Below are positions 7,204 to 14,047 of a stretch of DNA of 15,117 bases, in pieces. This stretch comes from Methanosarcinales archaeon (GTDB taxonomy: Archaea > Halobacteriota > Syntropharchaeia > Alkanophagales > Methanospirareceae). The stretch lies in NCBI GenBank assembly GCA_030621945.1, contig JAUXGS010000002.1, positions 1-15,117 of the forward strand. Reading direction: 5' to 3'. Both the position numbers and the translations under genes were made by a program. Position 1 is the first letter of the stretch; each line of letters opens with the position of its first letter. Under the pieces are notes generated by a model. It was not told the origin of the DNA and ran no database searches. It worked only from the letters and a program-made list of their open reading frames with translations.

Positions 7204-8394
7204 TTAAGTTGGTGGCATCTCAGCCAATTCCCTTTTAAATAAGGCTTTCAGCAGTATAGGCGTAATTAGCATTGTAATCGTGACGAGCATAAAAGTTGCC
7301 GCAAGGAATATATCTGCAACCGCCCCACTTATCACGCCAGCGTCTATTGCAATTGCCAAGGCTATAAGTGCCACTTCGCATCTTGGAACCATACCAACGC
7401 CCATTTGAAGCGATTCTCTTAAGTTAAAGCGACCTATCCACGCACCTAATCCACACCCGCCCACCTTTCCAAGTATTGCCATCACAAGAATCACAACTGC
7501 AAGCATAACCACTTTTAAATCCAAAAATACAGACAGCTTCACCATTGTTCCGACCCAGATGAAAAACAACGGGATGAAAAAAGCATACCCAATTGTTTTT
7601 ACATCAGAAACGACGCGCTTAGATTGAATTGTAGTGTTCATAATTAAGCCAGCGATGAAAGCCCCCACTATTTGAGCTACGACAGTCTCTCCGGCAATTA
7701 CTGACCAAATGAAACAGATAGCAATAGAAAAAGCAACTAAAGACTTATCAGCATGAATTCGGTCTCCGATATCCATTACCTTTGATATTATAAGCCAACC
7801 GATAACTAACGTGACCAAGAAGAAGATCGCAATCTTAGTCCCGAGTATGAGCAATGATCCCGTTCCAACAGCTACTATAACAAGCATTAAACCAAGTATG
7901 TCATCCATTACAGCAGCGCTTAATGTGGCTGCTCCGACATCGGTGTTTAATACATGAAGATCCATCATTGTCCTTACCGTTATGCCGATACTCGTAGCAG
8001 TCAACACTACGCCCAGCACAAAGCTCTCTCTACCGGTATATCCAAGCGCAATTCCCGCGAAATATCCTAAGATTAAAGGTGCAATAACACCCCCCGCCGT
8101 TGCGAGAGCTGCAGTACCTCCGGTTTTTTTTATTCGCCCTATATCTACTTCCAATCCCGCGAGAAATAATAAGAATAATATCCCAATATGACCAAAATAT
8201 TCGAATTCCGCTATGCTGAAATCAATTATCGTACTTGGGACGAATTGTCCTAAGATAGAACCACCGAGAATGACGCCAGCTATTAATTCACCTACAACAG
8301 AAGGCTGTTTCATTCTTTCAAATACATGGCCAAAGACCTTTGATAAAATTAAAGCTACCGCTATATCCAATAACAAAATCTGAAATACTTCCAT
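7204..8394 (-). CDS. CPA2-family cation/proton antiporter (NapA/KefB type)
   Basis: A 396-residue membrane protein that is hydrophobic throughout, consistent with 12-13 helices. It exchanges Na+ or K+ for protons across the cytoplasmic membrane. Family motifs: LFLLFLAGLEVD (74-84), the unwound-helix motif TATSIGITVR (132-141), the ion-binding pair Asp164-Asp165 in AVMDDILGL, and the late GMVPRCEVALI (334-344) with Arg338 and Glu340, where the usual Gly between them is Cys. A double Asp is typical of electrogenic Na+/H+ exchangers of the NapA kind, but that inference from motif alone is not secure. There is no C-terminal RCK/TrkA-N domain; the protein stops after ELAEMPPT. Its ATG directly follows the TAG stop of the CBS gene, with no gap and in the same frame, so translation is surely coupled. 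Confidence 0.94.
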   Translation of the reverse strand: MEVFQILLLDIAVALILSKVFGHVFERMKQPSVVGELIAGVILGGSILGQFVPSTIIDFSIAEFEYFGHIGILFLLFLAGLEVDIGRIKKTGGTAALATAGGVIAPLILGYFAGIALGYTGRESFVLGVVLTATSIGITVRTMMDLHVLNTDVGAATLSAAVMDDILGLMLVIVAVGTGSLLILGTKIAIFFLVTLVIGWLIISKVMDIGDRIHADKSLVAFSIAICFIWSVIAGETVVAQIVGAFIAGLIMNTTIQSKRVVSDVKTIGYAFFIPLFFIWVGTMVKLSVFLDLKVVMLAVVILVMAILGKVGGCGLGAWIGRFNLRESLQMGVGMVPRCEVALIALAIAIDAGVISGAVADIFLAATFMLVTITMLITPILLKALFKRELAEMPPT

Positions 8395-8892
8395 CTAAAC
8401 TCGCTTCCCGTACTGATAAGCAATATGCATGAACATATTTATCAACTCCATAAGTGTAATCTCTCCAAGTACCTTCTCATTCTCATCAATTACTGGCAAC
8501 CGCCTTACATCATATTTCGTCATCGTGGTTACTACGTCTTTAACTGTCGCTTCTAAATTGCACGTAATGACTTTTTTTGTCATGACAGATTCCGCATTTC
8601 CCGCAGTACCATGATACAAAGACGGTATAGCTTTTGGACTTGGTTTATAACCGAATTCCTCTGGATGAGCAAGAATATTCAGAATGTCCTTCTCGGTTAT
8701 CACACCGACTAGTTTTTCACTCTCCTCACTATCTACTATCCACACATGGTGCTTATCACGTAACGAAGCGATAACATCATTAATTTCCGCATCTTGTTTA
8801 AGGATTGGAATCTCCCAAGGGCGTTTCTCCATTATCTCTTTAATCGTAGTCTCATAGAACTTACCTAACACTTCTCTGTAATCTTTTTGCAT
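8395..8892 (-). CDS. Tandem CBS-domain protein, probable regulator of the antiporter
   Basis: A soluble protein of 165 residues consisting of two CBS motifs (about residues 18-75 and 100-155): PILKQDAEINDVIASL to VGVITEKDIL, and VMTKKVITCNLEATVKDV to LGEITLMELI. Paired CBS domains bind AMP, ADP, ATP or related ligands. The frame could start at TTG 8910 or ATG 8907, but ATG 8892 is chosen: GGGAG at 8901-8905 is eight bases upstream, and the TATA box at 8933-8940 predicts transcription starting near 8909. The stop is TAG, followed directly by the antiporter ATG. The arrangement suggests that this protein gates or senses for the antiporter, which lacks its own regulatory domain. The ligand cannot be read from the sequence. 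Confidence 0.92.
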   Translation of the reverse strand: MQKDYREVLGKFYETTIKEIMEKRPWEIPILKQDAEINDVIASLRDKHHVWIVDSEESEKLVGVITEKDILNILAHPEEFGYKPSPKAIPSLYHGTAGNAESVMTKKVITCNLEATVKDVVTTMTKYDVRRLPVIDENEKVLGEITLMELINMFMHIAYQYGKRV

Positions 8893-8932
8893 TTCTATCT
8901 CTCCCATCAATTAATAATCTTTATTTATAATC

Positions 8933-8940
8933 TTTTATAT
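8933..8940 (-). promoter_or_regulatory. TATA box of the CBS-antiporter operon
   Basis: ATATAAAA on the minus strand is followed by ATTATAAATAAAG and lies about 44 bases before ATG 8892. A start site about 27 bases downstream leaves a leader of roughly 17 bases containing GGGAG. It overlaps the stop codon of the small ORF upstream. Confidence 0.55.
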
Positions 8941-9078
8941 CTTCCTGACATTGTGAAAAGCATCAATTATTGCATCGGTTCCGTGTCTTTCCGCTTCAGG
9001 AGTCAAAGAATAAAAGTAGTTAATCCATTTCTTTATATATCTCAACTCTTTTGTACTTAACCCTTTTATCCTTGTCAC
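8935..9078 (-). CDS. Possible small protein of 47 residues
   Basis: An open frame starts at GTG 9078 (VTRIKGLSTKELRYIKKW) and ends at TAA 8935-8937 (TDAIIDAFHNVRKI). The composition looks coding: charged, amphipathic helix-like stretches with aromatic residues (INYFYSLTPEAERHG), no low complexity, and no internal start needed. A GATATAAA box at 9115-9122 on this strand lies about 38 bases before the GTG, and GGATATGGGAT lies between them. The gene would be divergent from ncsA and would share its TATA region. It could also be the C-terminal remnant of a lost longer gene, since the frame is closed by TAA two codons before the GTG. I recognise no family. Confidence 0.4.
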   Translation of the reverse strand: MTRIKGLSTKELRYIKKWINYFYSLTPEAERHGTDAIIDAFHNVRKI

Positions 9079-9114
9079 TTCTTATCCCATATCCTTTTAA
9101 AATCACTCTATTAC

Positions 9115-9122
9115 TTTATATC
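9115..9122 (+). promoter_or_regulatory. TATA box upstream of ncsA, possibly bidirectional
   Basis: TTTATATC is centred about 34 bases before the ATG at 9153, predicting a leader of only some 8 bases. No ribosome site is seen before that ATG, which fits a near-leaderless mRNA. The complement, GATATAAA, is suitably placed to serve the small minus-strand ORF as well. Confidence 0.5.
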
Positions 9123-9152
9123 CCTACCTTAATAAGTATTCCTGATACAAAA

Positions 9153-10082
9153 ATGCGATGCAGTAAAAGAAATTGCAATGATCCCGCAATAATCCACCAG
9201 AGATACTCAGGACTGCACTTCTGCGAAGCCCATTTCGTTGAGGCTGTAGAGCGGAAGGTAAAAAAAGAGATGAGGAAGCAGTTGATGGTGGAGAAAGGGG
9301 ATAAGATTGCTGTGGCGCTGAGCGGAGGAAAGGACAGCTCTGCGCTCCTATACATGTTCAAAAAGATATTTCATAACAGGAACGATTTGGAATTCTTTGC
9401 GATTGCGGTGGATGAAGGAATAAACGGCTATCGTTCGATAACGCTCAGAAATGCGGAAAAGGTAGCAAAGGAGTTGGGAATGGTTCTTCATCAATTTTCT
9501 TTTGAACAGGAGTTTGGATTTATGCTTGATGAAATTGTAGCAAAAAAATTCGAGCAAGCACCGTGCACGTTTTGTGGCGTCCTGAGGCGGAAGGTTATAG
9601 ATAGGAAAGCGAAGGAATTGGGTGCTACGAAGGTTGCAACTGCCCATAATCTGGACGACGAAGCGCAAACGATTTTAATCAATTATATGCGGGGGGATAT
9701 AGAGCGGTTAGGACGGCTTTACGGACGGCGTGAAGAGTTTGTTCCTCGAATTAAGCCGTTACAAAGCGTTCCAGAGAAGGAAATTGCTCTGTATGCGCTT
9801 ATAGCGAATATACCGATAATCACCGCTCACTGTCCTTACGCTACGCGTTCTTTCCGTTTCACGGTGAAGAAAATGCTGAACGAGTTTGAGAGAAAGCATC
9901 CGGGGACAAAATATTCGGTGATGCGTGGCTACGAACGGCTGTCAGAATTTTTGCCGCGAGCGCAGCCGGAGAGAAAGCTTTTGCGGTGCGAGCGATGTGG
10001 CGACGCATCGGCATCAAGCATTTGCAAGGCGTGCGAGATAATAGAGAAGATGGAAGGCACGCCTGCGAAATATTTAAATTAA
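9153..10082 (+). CDS. ncsA: NcsA/TtuA-type tRNA 2-thiouridine synthetase
   Basis: A PP-loop ATPase of the TtcA/TtuA superfamily that adenylates and thiolates a tRNA uridine (wobble U34 or position 54), usually taking sulfur from a ubiquitin-like carrier in archaea. Domain order over 309 residues: N-terminal Zn finger (Cys3, Cys8, Cys24, His27, with RYSGLHFCEAHF), P-loop ALSGGKDSS (55-63), CTFC (138-141) and Cys227 in AHCPYA as the three likely [4Fe-4S] ligands, TAHNLDDEAQTILINYMRGD (163-182), and a C-terminal Zn finger with Cys279, Cys282, Cys291 and Cys294. The first finger has four residues between Cys3 and Cys8 instead of the common two. An upstream in-frame start at 9051 is rejected, because it would put the TATA box inside the gene. 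NcsA and TtuA cannot be separated by eye. Confidence 0.93.
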   Translation: MRCSKRNCNDPAIIHQRYSGLHFCEAHFVEAVERKVKKEMRKQLMVEKGDKIAVALSGGKDSSALLYMFKKIFHNRNDLEFFAIAVDEGINGYRSITLRNAEKVAKELGMVLHQFSFEQEFGFMLDEIVAKKFEQAPCTFCGVLRRKVIDRKAKELGATKVATAHNLDDEAQTILINYMRGDIERLGRLYGRREEFVPRIKPLQSVPEKEIALYALIANIPIITAHCPYATRSFRFTVKKMLNEFERKHPGTKYSVMRGYERLSEFLPRAQPERKLLRCERCGDASASSICKACEIIEKMEGTPAKYLN

Positions 10083-10117
10083 TGGAAAGCGTTTTGATTA
10101 ATTAGGTGGTGAGAAAA

Positions 10118-10501
10118 ATGAGTGAAGAACTAAACGCAATTATAAAAGACTTCTGGGAAGAGTTTCGGAAGACGATTTCAGTCGAAACTGCTATTGGCAA
10201 GCCCATAGAGATAGAGGATAAGACCCTGATCCCCATCTTCGGGATTGGTTTTGGCGCTGGTGGAGGTGGCGGCAAAGGTAAAGAGAAGGAGGGGCAAGGA
10301 TATGGCGCCGGAGGTGGCGGTGGAATATGTCCAGTGGCTCTTGTGGCTGCGTTCAAGGGCATTCCAGGACCTGAGGGGTTGAAGGTGCTCTCACTGAAGC
10401 CGTCTGGCACATTAGATAAGGTCATTGGAGAAGCGTTGCCAATGGTGATGAATAGGGTCAAAGAGATGAAAGAGGGCAAAAAAGCCGAAGAAAAAACATG
10501 A
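10118..10501 (+). CDS. GerW/YtfJ-family protein
   Basis: A 127-residue soluble protein of the family named after sporulation protein YtfJ (GerW), which is also found in non-sporulating archaea; its biochemical role is not known. Features: an amphipathic N-terminal helix, IGKPIEIEDKTLIPIFGIGF (26-45), two glycine runs around a charged segment (AGGGGGKGKEKEG and AGGGGG, 47-69), then CPVALVAAF and the LKVLSLKP strand, ending in a Lys/Glu-rich tail. ATG 10118 is chosen over the GTG codons just upstream because GGTGGTGAG directly before it is a strong ribosome site. The gene begins 35 bp after ncsA and is followed by a hairpin and a DUF2953 gene, a partner also seen next to ytfJ in Bacillus (ytfI). 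Confidence 0.9.
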   Translation: MSEELNAIIKDFWEEFRKTISVETAIGKPIEIEDKTLIPIFGIGFGAGGGGGKGKEKEGQGYGAGGGGGICPVALVAAFKGIPGPEGLKVLSLKPSGTLDKVIGEALPMVMNRVKEMKEGKKAEEKT

Positions 10502-10521
10502 TACATGTAGAACGTCTATAC

Positions 10522-10558
10522 GGAGAGCTTCTCTAAAAGCTCTCCCTTAATTTGTTTT
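10522..10558 (+). terminator. Hairpin with T-rich tail after the GerW-like gene
   Basis: GGAGAGCTT (10522-10530) pairs perfectly with AAGCTCTCC (10537-10545) around a six-base loop and is followed by TTAATTTGTTTTTG. The shape is that of an intrinsic terminator. If it works fully, the DUF2953 gene needs its own promoter; if partly, it sets a lower level for the downstream gene. Confidence 0.65.
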
Positions 10559-10607
10559 TGTGTTAGAATACATTGTGTATTCGCCTAAATTTCAGACCCG
10601 TAAAAAT

Positions 10608-11222
10608 ATGATAGACCTGATGCTGATAGTCGCAATAGTTTTAGTGATTTTAGTCTTTTTAATAGCTGCTACGCTTCTCATACCAGTTGAAATCTCGATT
10701 CTGCTCTCTAAGGAAGGACTATTGGCAGAAGGACTGATCTCCTTTGCGTTATTAATGGGCACTGCTTCAGGACGTATAGACTTTAGCCCTGAGAAGAGGG
10801 AATTTCGATTACAGGTCTTAGGCGTCACCCTTCTCAAGAGACCGCTTGAGAGGCGGGAGAAGAAGCCGAAGGATGAGAAGCCACCTACAGATTGGAAGAA
10901 GCTCGTAGTGAACGCAAATGAACTCTATGCTGCTGGGAAGGAATTGGCGGGAGCACTCACCAAAAACGTATCAATAAAGAGATTGGGAGGCAGGGTAAAG
11001 GTAGGGCTATCCGACCCAGCCCAGACGGGCATGCTGGTTGGTTTTTTATATGCGGGCAGCGGCATAGCAAAAGCTTTCCTGCCGGAAACGCACCTCGAAA
11101 TCGAACCCTCATTTGAGGAAGAGCATATGGATGCGGATATAGAAATAGAGCTTAGCCTACCGCTATTTAGATTGATCATACCGTTAATCCGTTTTTTCCG
11201 TAGCACAAGGAAGATTCTTTGA
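10608..11222 (+). CDS. DUF2953 membrane-anchored protein
   Basis: One N-terminal transmembrane helix (LMLIVAIVLVILVFLIAATL) is followed by a soluble domain with DUF2953 features: a strand-rich start after the helix, a charged Lys/Glu linker (RREKKPKDEKPP), then VKVGLSDPAQTGMLVGFLYA, LEIEPSFEEEHMDADIEIEL and a hydrophobic end LFRLIIPLIRFF. Length from ATG 10608 is 204 residues; a GTG at 10560 in the same frame would start inside the hairpin's T-tract and is less likely. In Bacillus the DUF2953 protein YtfI is encoded beside YtfJ/GerW, so the pairing here points to a shared function, probably at the membrane. The topology and role are otherwise inferred. No close ribosome site is evident before the ATG. 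Confidence 0.88.
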   Translation: MIDLMLIVAIVLVILVFLIAATLLIPVEISILLSKEGLLAEGLISFALLMGTASGRIDFSPEKREFRLQVLGVTLLKRPLERREKKPKDEKPPTDWKKLVVNANELYAAGKELAGALTKNVSIKRLGGRVKVGLSDPAQTGMLVGFLYAGSGIAKAFLPETHLEIEPSFEEEHMDADIEIELSLPLFRLIIPLIRFFRSTRKIL

Positions 11223-11403
11223 CTTCACAGATCCAAGCAACCAAGCTAACCATTTATAAGTGTTCTTATTGCTACAAAGCTAAAAGAAGAGAGAGAAGCC
11301 ATGTAGAAAAGAGCGGTTTTTTAGGGTGGTTTAGGGTTTTGGTATGAACTTATCTTTATCAAGGACTATAAATTAAGTTAGATCGTATAGAGGCTGAAGA
11401 TAT
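11223..11403. other. Intergenic region upstream of the 7TM gene
   Basis: The 181-bp gap contains CATTTATAAG at about 11250 and a purine-rich stretch (AAAAGAAGAGAGAGAAG), then the direct near-repeat TTTTTTAGGGTGGTTTAGGG at about 11317-11336. No coding sequence is seen. The likely promoter of the next gene is listed separately. Confidence 0.4.
11367..11377 (+). promoter_or_regulatory. TATA box for the 7TM/ATP-grasp operon
   Basis: TATAAATTAAG is centred about 33 bases before ATG 11404, predicting a leader of some 6-10 bases. GAGG lies about 11 bases before the ATG and would be only partly included in the mRNA. Confidence 0.5.
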
Positions 11404-12771
11404 ATGAAAAAGTTTGTTGTGATTTTGGCCGTCACACTTCTACTGGCGAGCATGATGCTCGCGTCATCGCACCAAGAAATATATCCTGCATATTTGGATA
11501 GTGATAACGAGGTAGATACTGATACAGATACGGATAGTGATAGCGATGTAAATACTGATACTGATACCGAGGCAGATACGGATTCTGATACGGATGTTGA
11601 TACAGATACAGATTCTGATACGGATGACGAGTTAAAACTGCGCTCAGTGGTACTGATTTATGATGACTCAGTCAGCAATGAACGTGCAATAGTGATGAAA
11701 AATTATGCTTCAACCCTTGGAATAGAAGTAATCGAGGGAAGAATTGATTTCGACTCGAGATACCTTCGTGATCTGGATCTGGATTCCGCGGAGGACGCAG
11801 AGTATGTTTTATTAATCTCTCGAGACGTTTCTGGATTGAATGTTTTAATAGATAATGTCGTTTTGGATGAGTCGTTACACGGTAAAAAAGTGATTGTTGC
11901 AAGTGATGTGGAAGATAAGATCTTGAAGGACTATTCTTTAATTCTGCTCCAGGCATCGTCTCCAGAAGTGTTGATTTTAACAGATTCGAAAGATTTAAAT
12001 CTTGTATGGGATGCGATGCTATCGGCTTCGACGCAGGAGAAACCCGTCACAGATACGTTAAAGGAAAGAGATGTTGAATTTACCACTGTTTCTGATGAAG
12101 ACCTGGAGACGACTCCCGAGCATAGAATAGCAGTGACAAACGCGTTGTTAACAGCATCTGAATCTCATATCCCACTTGAAACTCTGAAACTTGTGCTCAT
12201 TTTACCGTTTGCTGCTACGATAGTAGCTATTTTTAGAAATGTTGGCGGGTTGCGAGTATACGGGGTTTTTGGACCTGCCATAATGTCAATAGCCTTTTTG
12301 AGTTCCGGCTTGATCATCGGCTTGATATTATTTACCATTCTATTGACCACCGGTATCTTCTCACGTAGATTTATCGAACGTATGAACCTGATGGTGGTGC
12401 CCAGACTGGCTTTATTACTGACTGTGTGCTGCATTGTGATGGCGGGTGCAATATCAATCGGAATGAAAATGGATAACTATTACCTTGCCAAGATTACTAT
12501 TTTCCCGCTGGTAATAATGTCCGCCATCATCGAGAACTTTACGAGAACTGAAATGGAGAAGGGACTTTTTGATGCTCTTAAGATCTGTCTCGCTACAGTT
12601 ATTGTCGCGGTAGTATGTTACCTCGTGGTTTCACTACCTACGCTCCAAGCGGCTGTGATGACGCATCCAGAACTCCTTATCATAGTGGTGGGTTTCAATA
12701 TCCTTCTTGGACGATGGAAGGGGCTGCGTCTGGTTGAGTACTTCAGGTTTAGCGCATTTAAGAAAGGGTGA
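11404..12771 (+). CDS. Membrane protein: signal peptide, acidic DTD/DSD repeat, alpha/beta region and 7TM domain
   Basis: Order over 455 residues: signal peptide or anchor (KKFVVILAVTLLLASMMLAS, 2-21); an almost pure Asp/Thr/Ser repeat (32-76); an outward-facing alpha/beta-like region (80-250; SVVLIYDD, AEYVLLISRD, GKKVIVASD, EVLILTDSKD); then a seven-helix domain (about 258-440) with VYGVFGPAIMSIAFL, RRFIERMNLMVVPRLALLL and GRWKGLRLVEYFRF. The membrane part fits the 7TM family that is usually fused to an inactive transglutaminase domain and encoded beside a RimK-related ATP-grasp protein, as here. I do not see the transglutaminase-like part; its place is taken by the repeat and a Rossmann-like region. 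The substrate is unknown. The stop overlaps the ribosome site GGGTGA of the next gene, six bases away, so the two are one operon. Confidence 0.85.
   Translation: MKKFVVILAVTLLLASMMLASSHQEIYPAYLDSDNEVDTDTDTDSDSDVNTDTDTEADTDSDTDVDTDTDSDTDDELKLRSVVLIYDDSVSNERAIVMKNYASTLGIEVIEGRIDFDSRYLRDLDLDSAEDAEYVLLISRDVSGLNVLIDNVVLDESLHGKKVIVASDVEDKILKDYSLILLQASSPEVLILTDSKDLNLVWDAMLSASTQEKPVTDTLKERDVEFTTVSDEDLETTPEHRIAVTNALLTASESHIPLETLKLVLILPFAATIVAIFRNVGGLRVYGVFGPAIMSIAFLSSGLIIGLILFTILLTTGIFSRRFIERMNLMVVPRLALLLTVCCIVMAGAISIGMKMDNYYLAKITIFPLVIMSAIIENFTRTEMEKGLFDALKICLATVIVAVVCYLVVSLPTLQAAVMTHPELLIIVVGFNILLGRWKGLRLVEYFRFSAFKKG
11497..11631 (+). repeat. Coding hexanucleotide-like repeat (GATACx) giving Asp-Thr/Asp-Ser
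   Basis: Forty-five codons in which nearly every second codon is GAT and the alternating codons are ACT, ACA, ACG, AGT, AGC or TCT. Synonymous codon variation shows it is not a freshly expanded perfect repeat. It sits between the signal peptide and the alpha/beta region, giving a strongly acidic extracytoplasmic linker that could bind divalent cations. Confidence 0.9.
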
Positions 12772-12777
12772 AGACCT

Positions 12778-13737
12778 ATGATCTTACATGGGATATTCAG
12801 GGAAAAAAGGGAAATACTGGGGATAAATGAACGCAATATAAGCTATATCTACCGGGGGAATCCGAGAAAGCTTTTAAATTTGGTGGATGACAAACTCAAA
12901 ACAAAAGAACTACTTAAAGAGGTTGGCATACCTTTTCCTGAACTGTACAGCGTTTTCAGCCGCGTGCATGATCTAAGAAATCTTGAAGAATCTTTAAAAC
13001 GAGATGAATTTGTAATCAAACCTTCTATAGGCGCTGGTGGTAGGGGTATAGTGGTGATCAAGGGTAGAGTGGATGGCGGCTGGGCAAAGTCCAATGGTAA
13101 GATACTGGGGTTTAAGGAGATTCAAAAGCATTGTTTAGAGGTGCTTGAAGGCGTGCATTCACTTGATAATAACCCCTGTCCAGTCTTTTTCGAGTATTTG
13201 ATTAAATCTCATTCCGCGCTCGAGCAGGTATCTTTTGAAGGTGTTCCTGATGTGAGGATTATAGTTTACAGGGGTGTGCCGGCGATGGCGATGGTGCGAT
13301 TGCCCACCAAGCAGTCTTCAGGCAGGGCAAATCTACATCAGGGGGCGGTGGGTGCTGGAATAAATATATCCGATGGGAAAACAGTCAATGCAATTTCTAA
13401 AGATAAACCGGTTTACTCGCACCCGGATACTGGATCTCCCCTAGTTGGAGTTGAGATTCCATTTTGGGAAGAGATTCTTACAATAGCTTCAAAATCGTAT
13501 GATGCCGTAGGGCTGAACTACCTTGGCGTTGATGTAGCCATAGATGAGAAATTCGGGCCACTGGTGCTTGAACTGAATGCAAGACCGGGACTGAGCATCC
13601 AGAACGCCAATCGGCGTGGGCTGAGAAGCAGGCTTGAAGCCATAGATAATATACTTGATCTCGACGGTTTGGATCCGGCGGAAAGAGTTGAGATTGCTGT
13701 AACACTTGATGTAGAAGGTGGGGTGCGGCCCAAATAA
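12778..13737 (+). CDS. ATP-grasp protein of the RimK-related glutamate-ligase-like family
   Basis: A 319-residue ATP-grasp enzyme matching the alpha-L-glutamate ligase-like family (rimK_rel_E_lig type). Family start: LGINERNISYIYRGNPRKLL (14-33) and LVDDKLKTKELL. ATP-binding parts: FVIKPSIGAGGRGIVVI (78-94, Lys81), the DVRIIVYRGVPAMAMVRLP strand pair (158-176), SSGRANLHQGAVGAGI (180-195), and Mg ligands near Asp252 (GVDVAID) and Glu265/Asn267 (LELNARPGLSIQN). Such enzymes join a carboxylate to an amine through an acyl phosphate; which two molecules is unknown. It acts in the cytoplasm, presumably with the 7TM protein before it. GGGTGA six bases before the ATG is the ribosome site. Bacterial relatives often have a third gene for a RimK-associated protease; none is present here, where an ISL3 fragment follows. 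Confidence 0.92.
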   Translation: MILHGIFREKREILGINERNISYIYRGNPRKLLNLVDDKLKTKELLKEVGIPFPELYSVFSRVHDLRNLEESLKRDEFVIKPSIGAGGRGIVVIKGRVDGGWAKSNGKILGFKEIQKHCLEVLEGVHSLDNNPCPVFFEYLIKSHSALEQVSFEGVPDVRIIVYRGVPAMAMVRLPTKQSSGRANLHQGAVGAGINISDGKTVNAISKDKPVYSHPDTGSPLVGVEIPFWEEILTIASKSYDAVGLNYLGVDVAIDEKFGPLVLELNARPGLSIQNANRRGLRSRLEAIDNILDLDGLDPAERVEIAVTLDVEGGVRPK

Positions 13738-13745
13738 CGGGCATA

Positions 13746-13968
13746 ATGCACAAAGATTATCGAAGCGGTGGTCAGACCATCAACTCGTACCATTATGGGA
13801 TCGTGAACTACTTCAGGCATCGGCTGAGTAATTCAGCGAGCAAGGCATTCAACAACAAGATAAACATCATCAAACGCAGAGCGTACGGATTTCACGACCT
13901 ATAGTATTTCAAGTTGAAAATCCTTCCTTCAATCCTGTGGGAGACAATCCTAAAATGGGGGAAGTGCC
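13746..13968 (+). pseudogene. C-terminal fragment of a second ISL3 transposase, with IS end
   Basis: The frame from 13746 reads into QTINSYHYGIVNYFRHRL, SNSASKAFNNKINIIKRR, AYGFHDL, a TAG at 13902-13904, then YFKLKIL. It matches the minus-strand copy at 2682-3517, where the TAG position is GAG (Glu). Similarity to that copy is visible from about 13766 and stops at GAAGTGCC (13961-13968), giving the IS terminus, with the inverted-repeat start GGGAGACAATCCTAAAATGG at about 13939. Nothing of the N-terminal two thirds of the transposase is present. It fills the gap between the ATP-grasp and FrhB-family genes. Confidence 0.82.
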
Positions 13969-13976
13969 CTTTTTAT

Positions 13977-13990
13977 ATGCCGAGCGGCAT
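13977..13990. repeat. Inverted repeat ATGCCG-AG-CGGCAT
   Basis: A perfect six-base inverted repeat with a two-base centre, just outside the ISL3 end and directly after TTTTTATATGC, a possible TATA box for the FrhB-family gene. It could be an operator; a loop of two bases is too short for a stable hairpin of that form. Confidence 0.4.
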
Positions 13991-14000
13991 GGTTATGGTA

Positions 14001-14013
14001 TTAGTTAAACTAA
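14001..14013. promoter_or_regulatory. Candidate operator TTAGTTAAACTAA
   Basis: A perfect six-base inverted repeat around a central A, placed about 28 bases after the TATA-like TTTTTATATG and 35 bases before ATG 14048, that is near the expected transcription start. A further AGCTAAAC follows. The position suits repressor binding; no known consensus is claimed. Confidence 0.35.
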
Positions 14014-14047
14014 GCTAAACGAAACAAGACAAAGGGAAGGATTGAAA

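Noticed and set aside
9051..9152. Hydrophobic 34-residue N-terminal extension of the ncsA frame
   Set aside because: It would place the TATA box at 9115-9122 inside the gene. The family begins at the Zn-finger Met at 9153.
10102..10506. Long minus-strand open frame of 134 codons opposite the GerW-like gene
   Set aside because: It is a Pro/Ser-rich mirror of the glycine-rich plus-strand gene, which has a strong ribosome site and a recognised family.
13902..13904. TAG inside the ISL3 fragment as a pyrrolysine codon
   Set aside because: The other copy has GAG (Glu) at this site, the fragment lacks most of the transposase, and one base change explains it.
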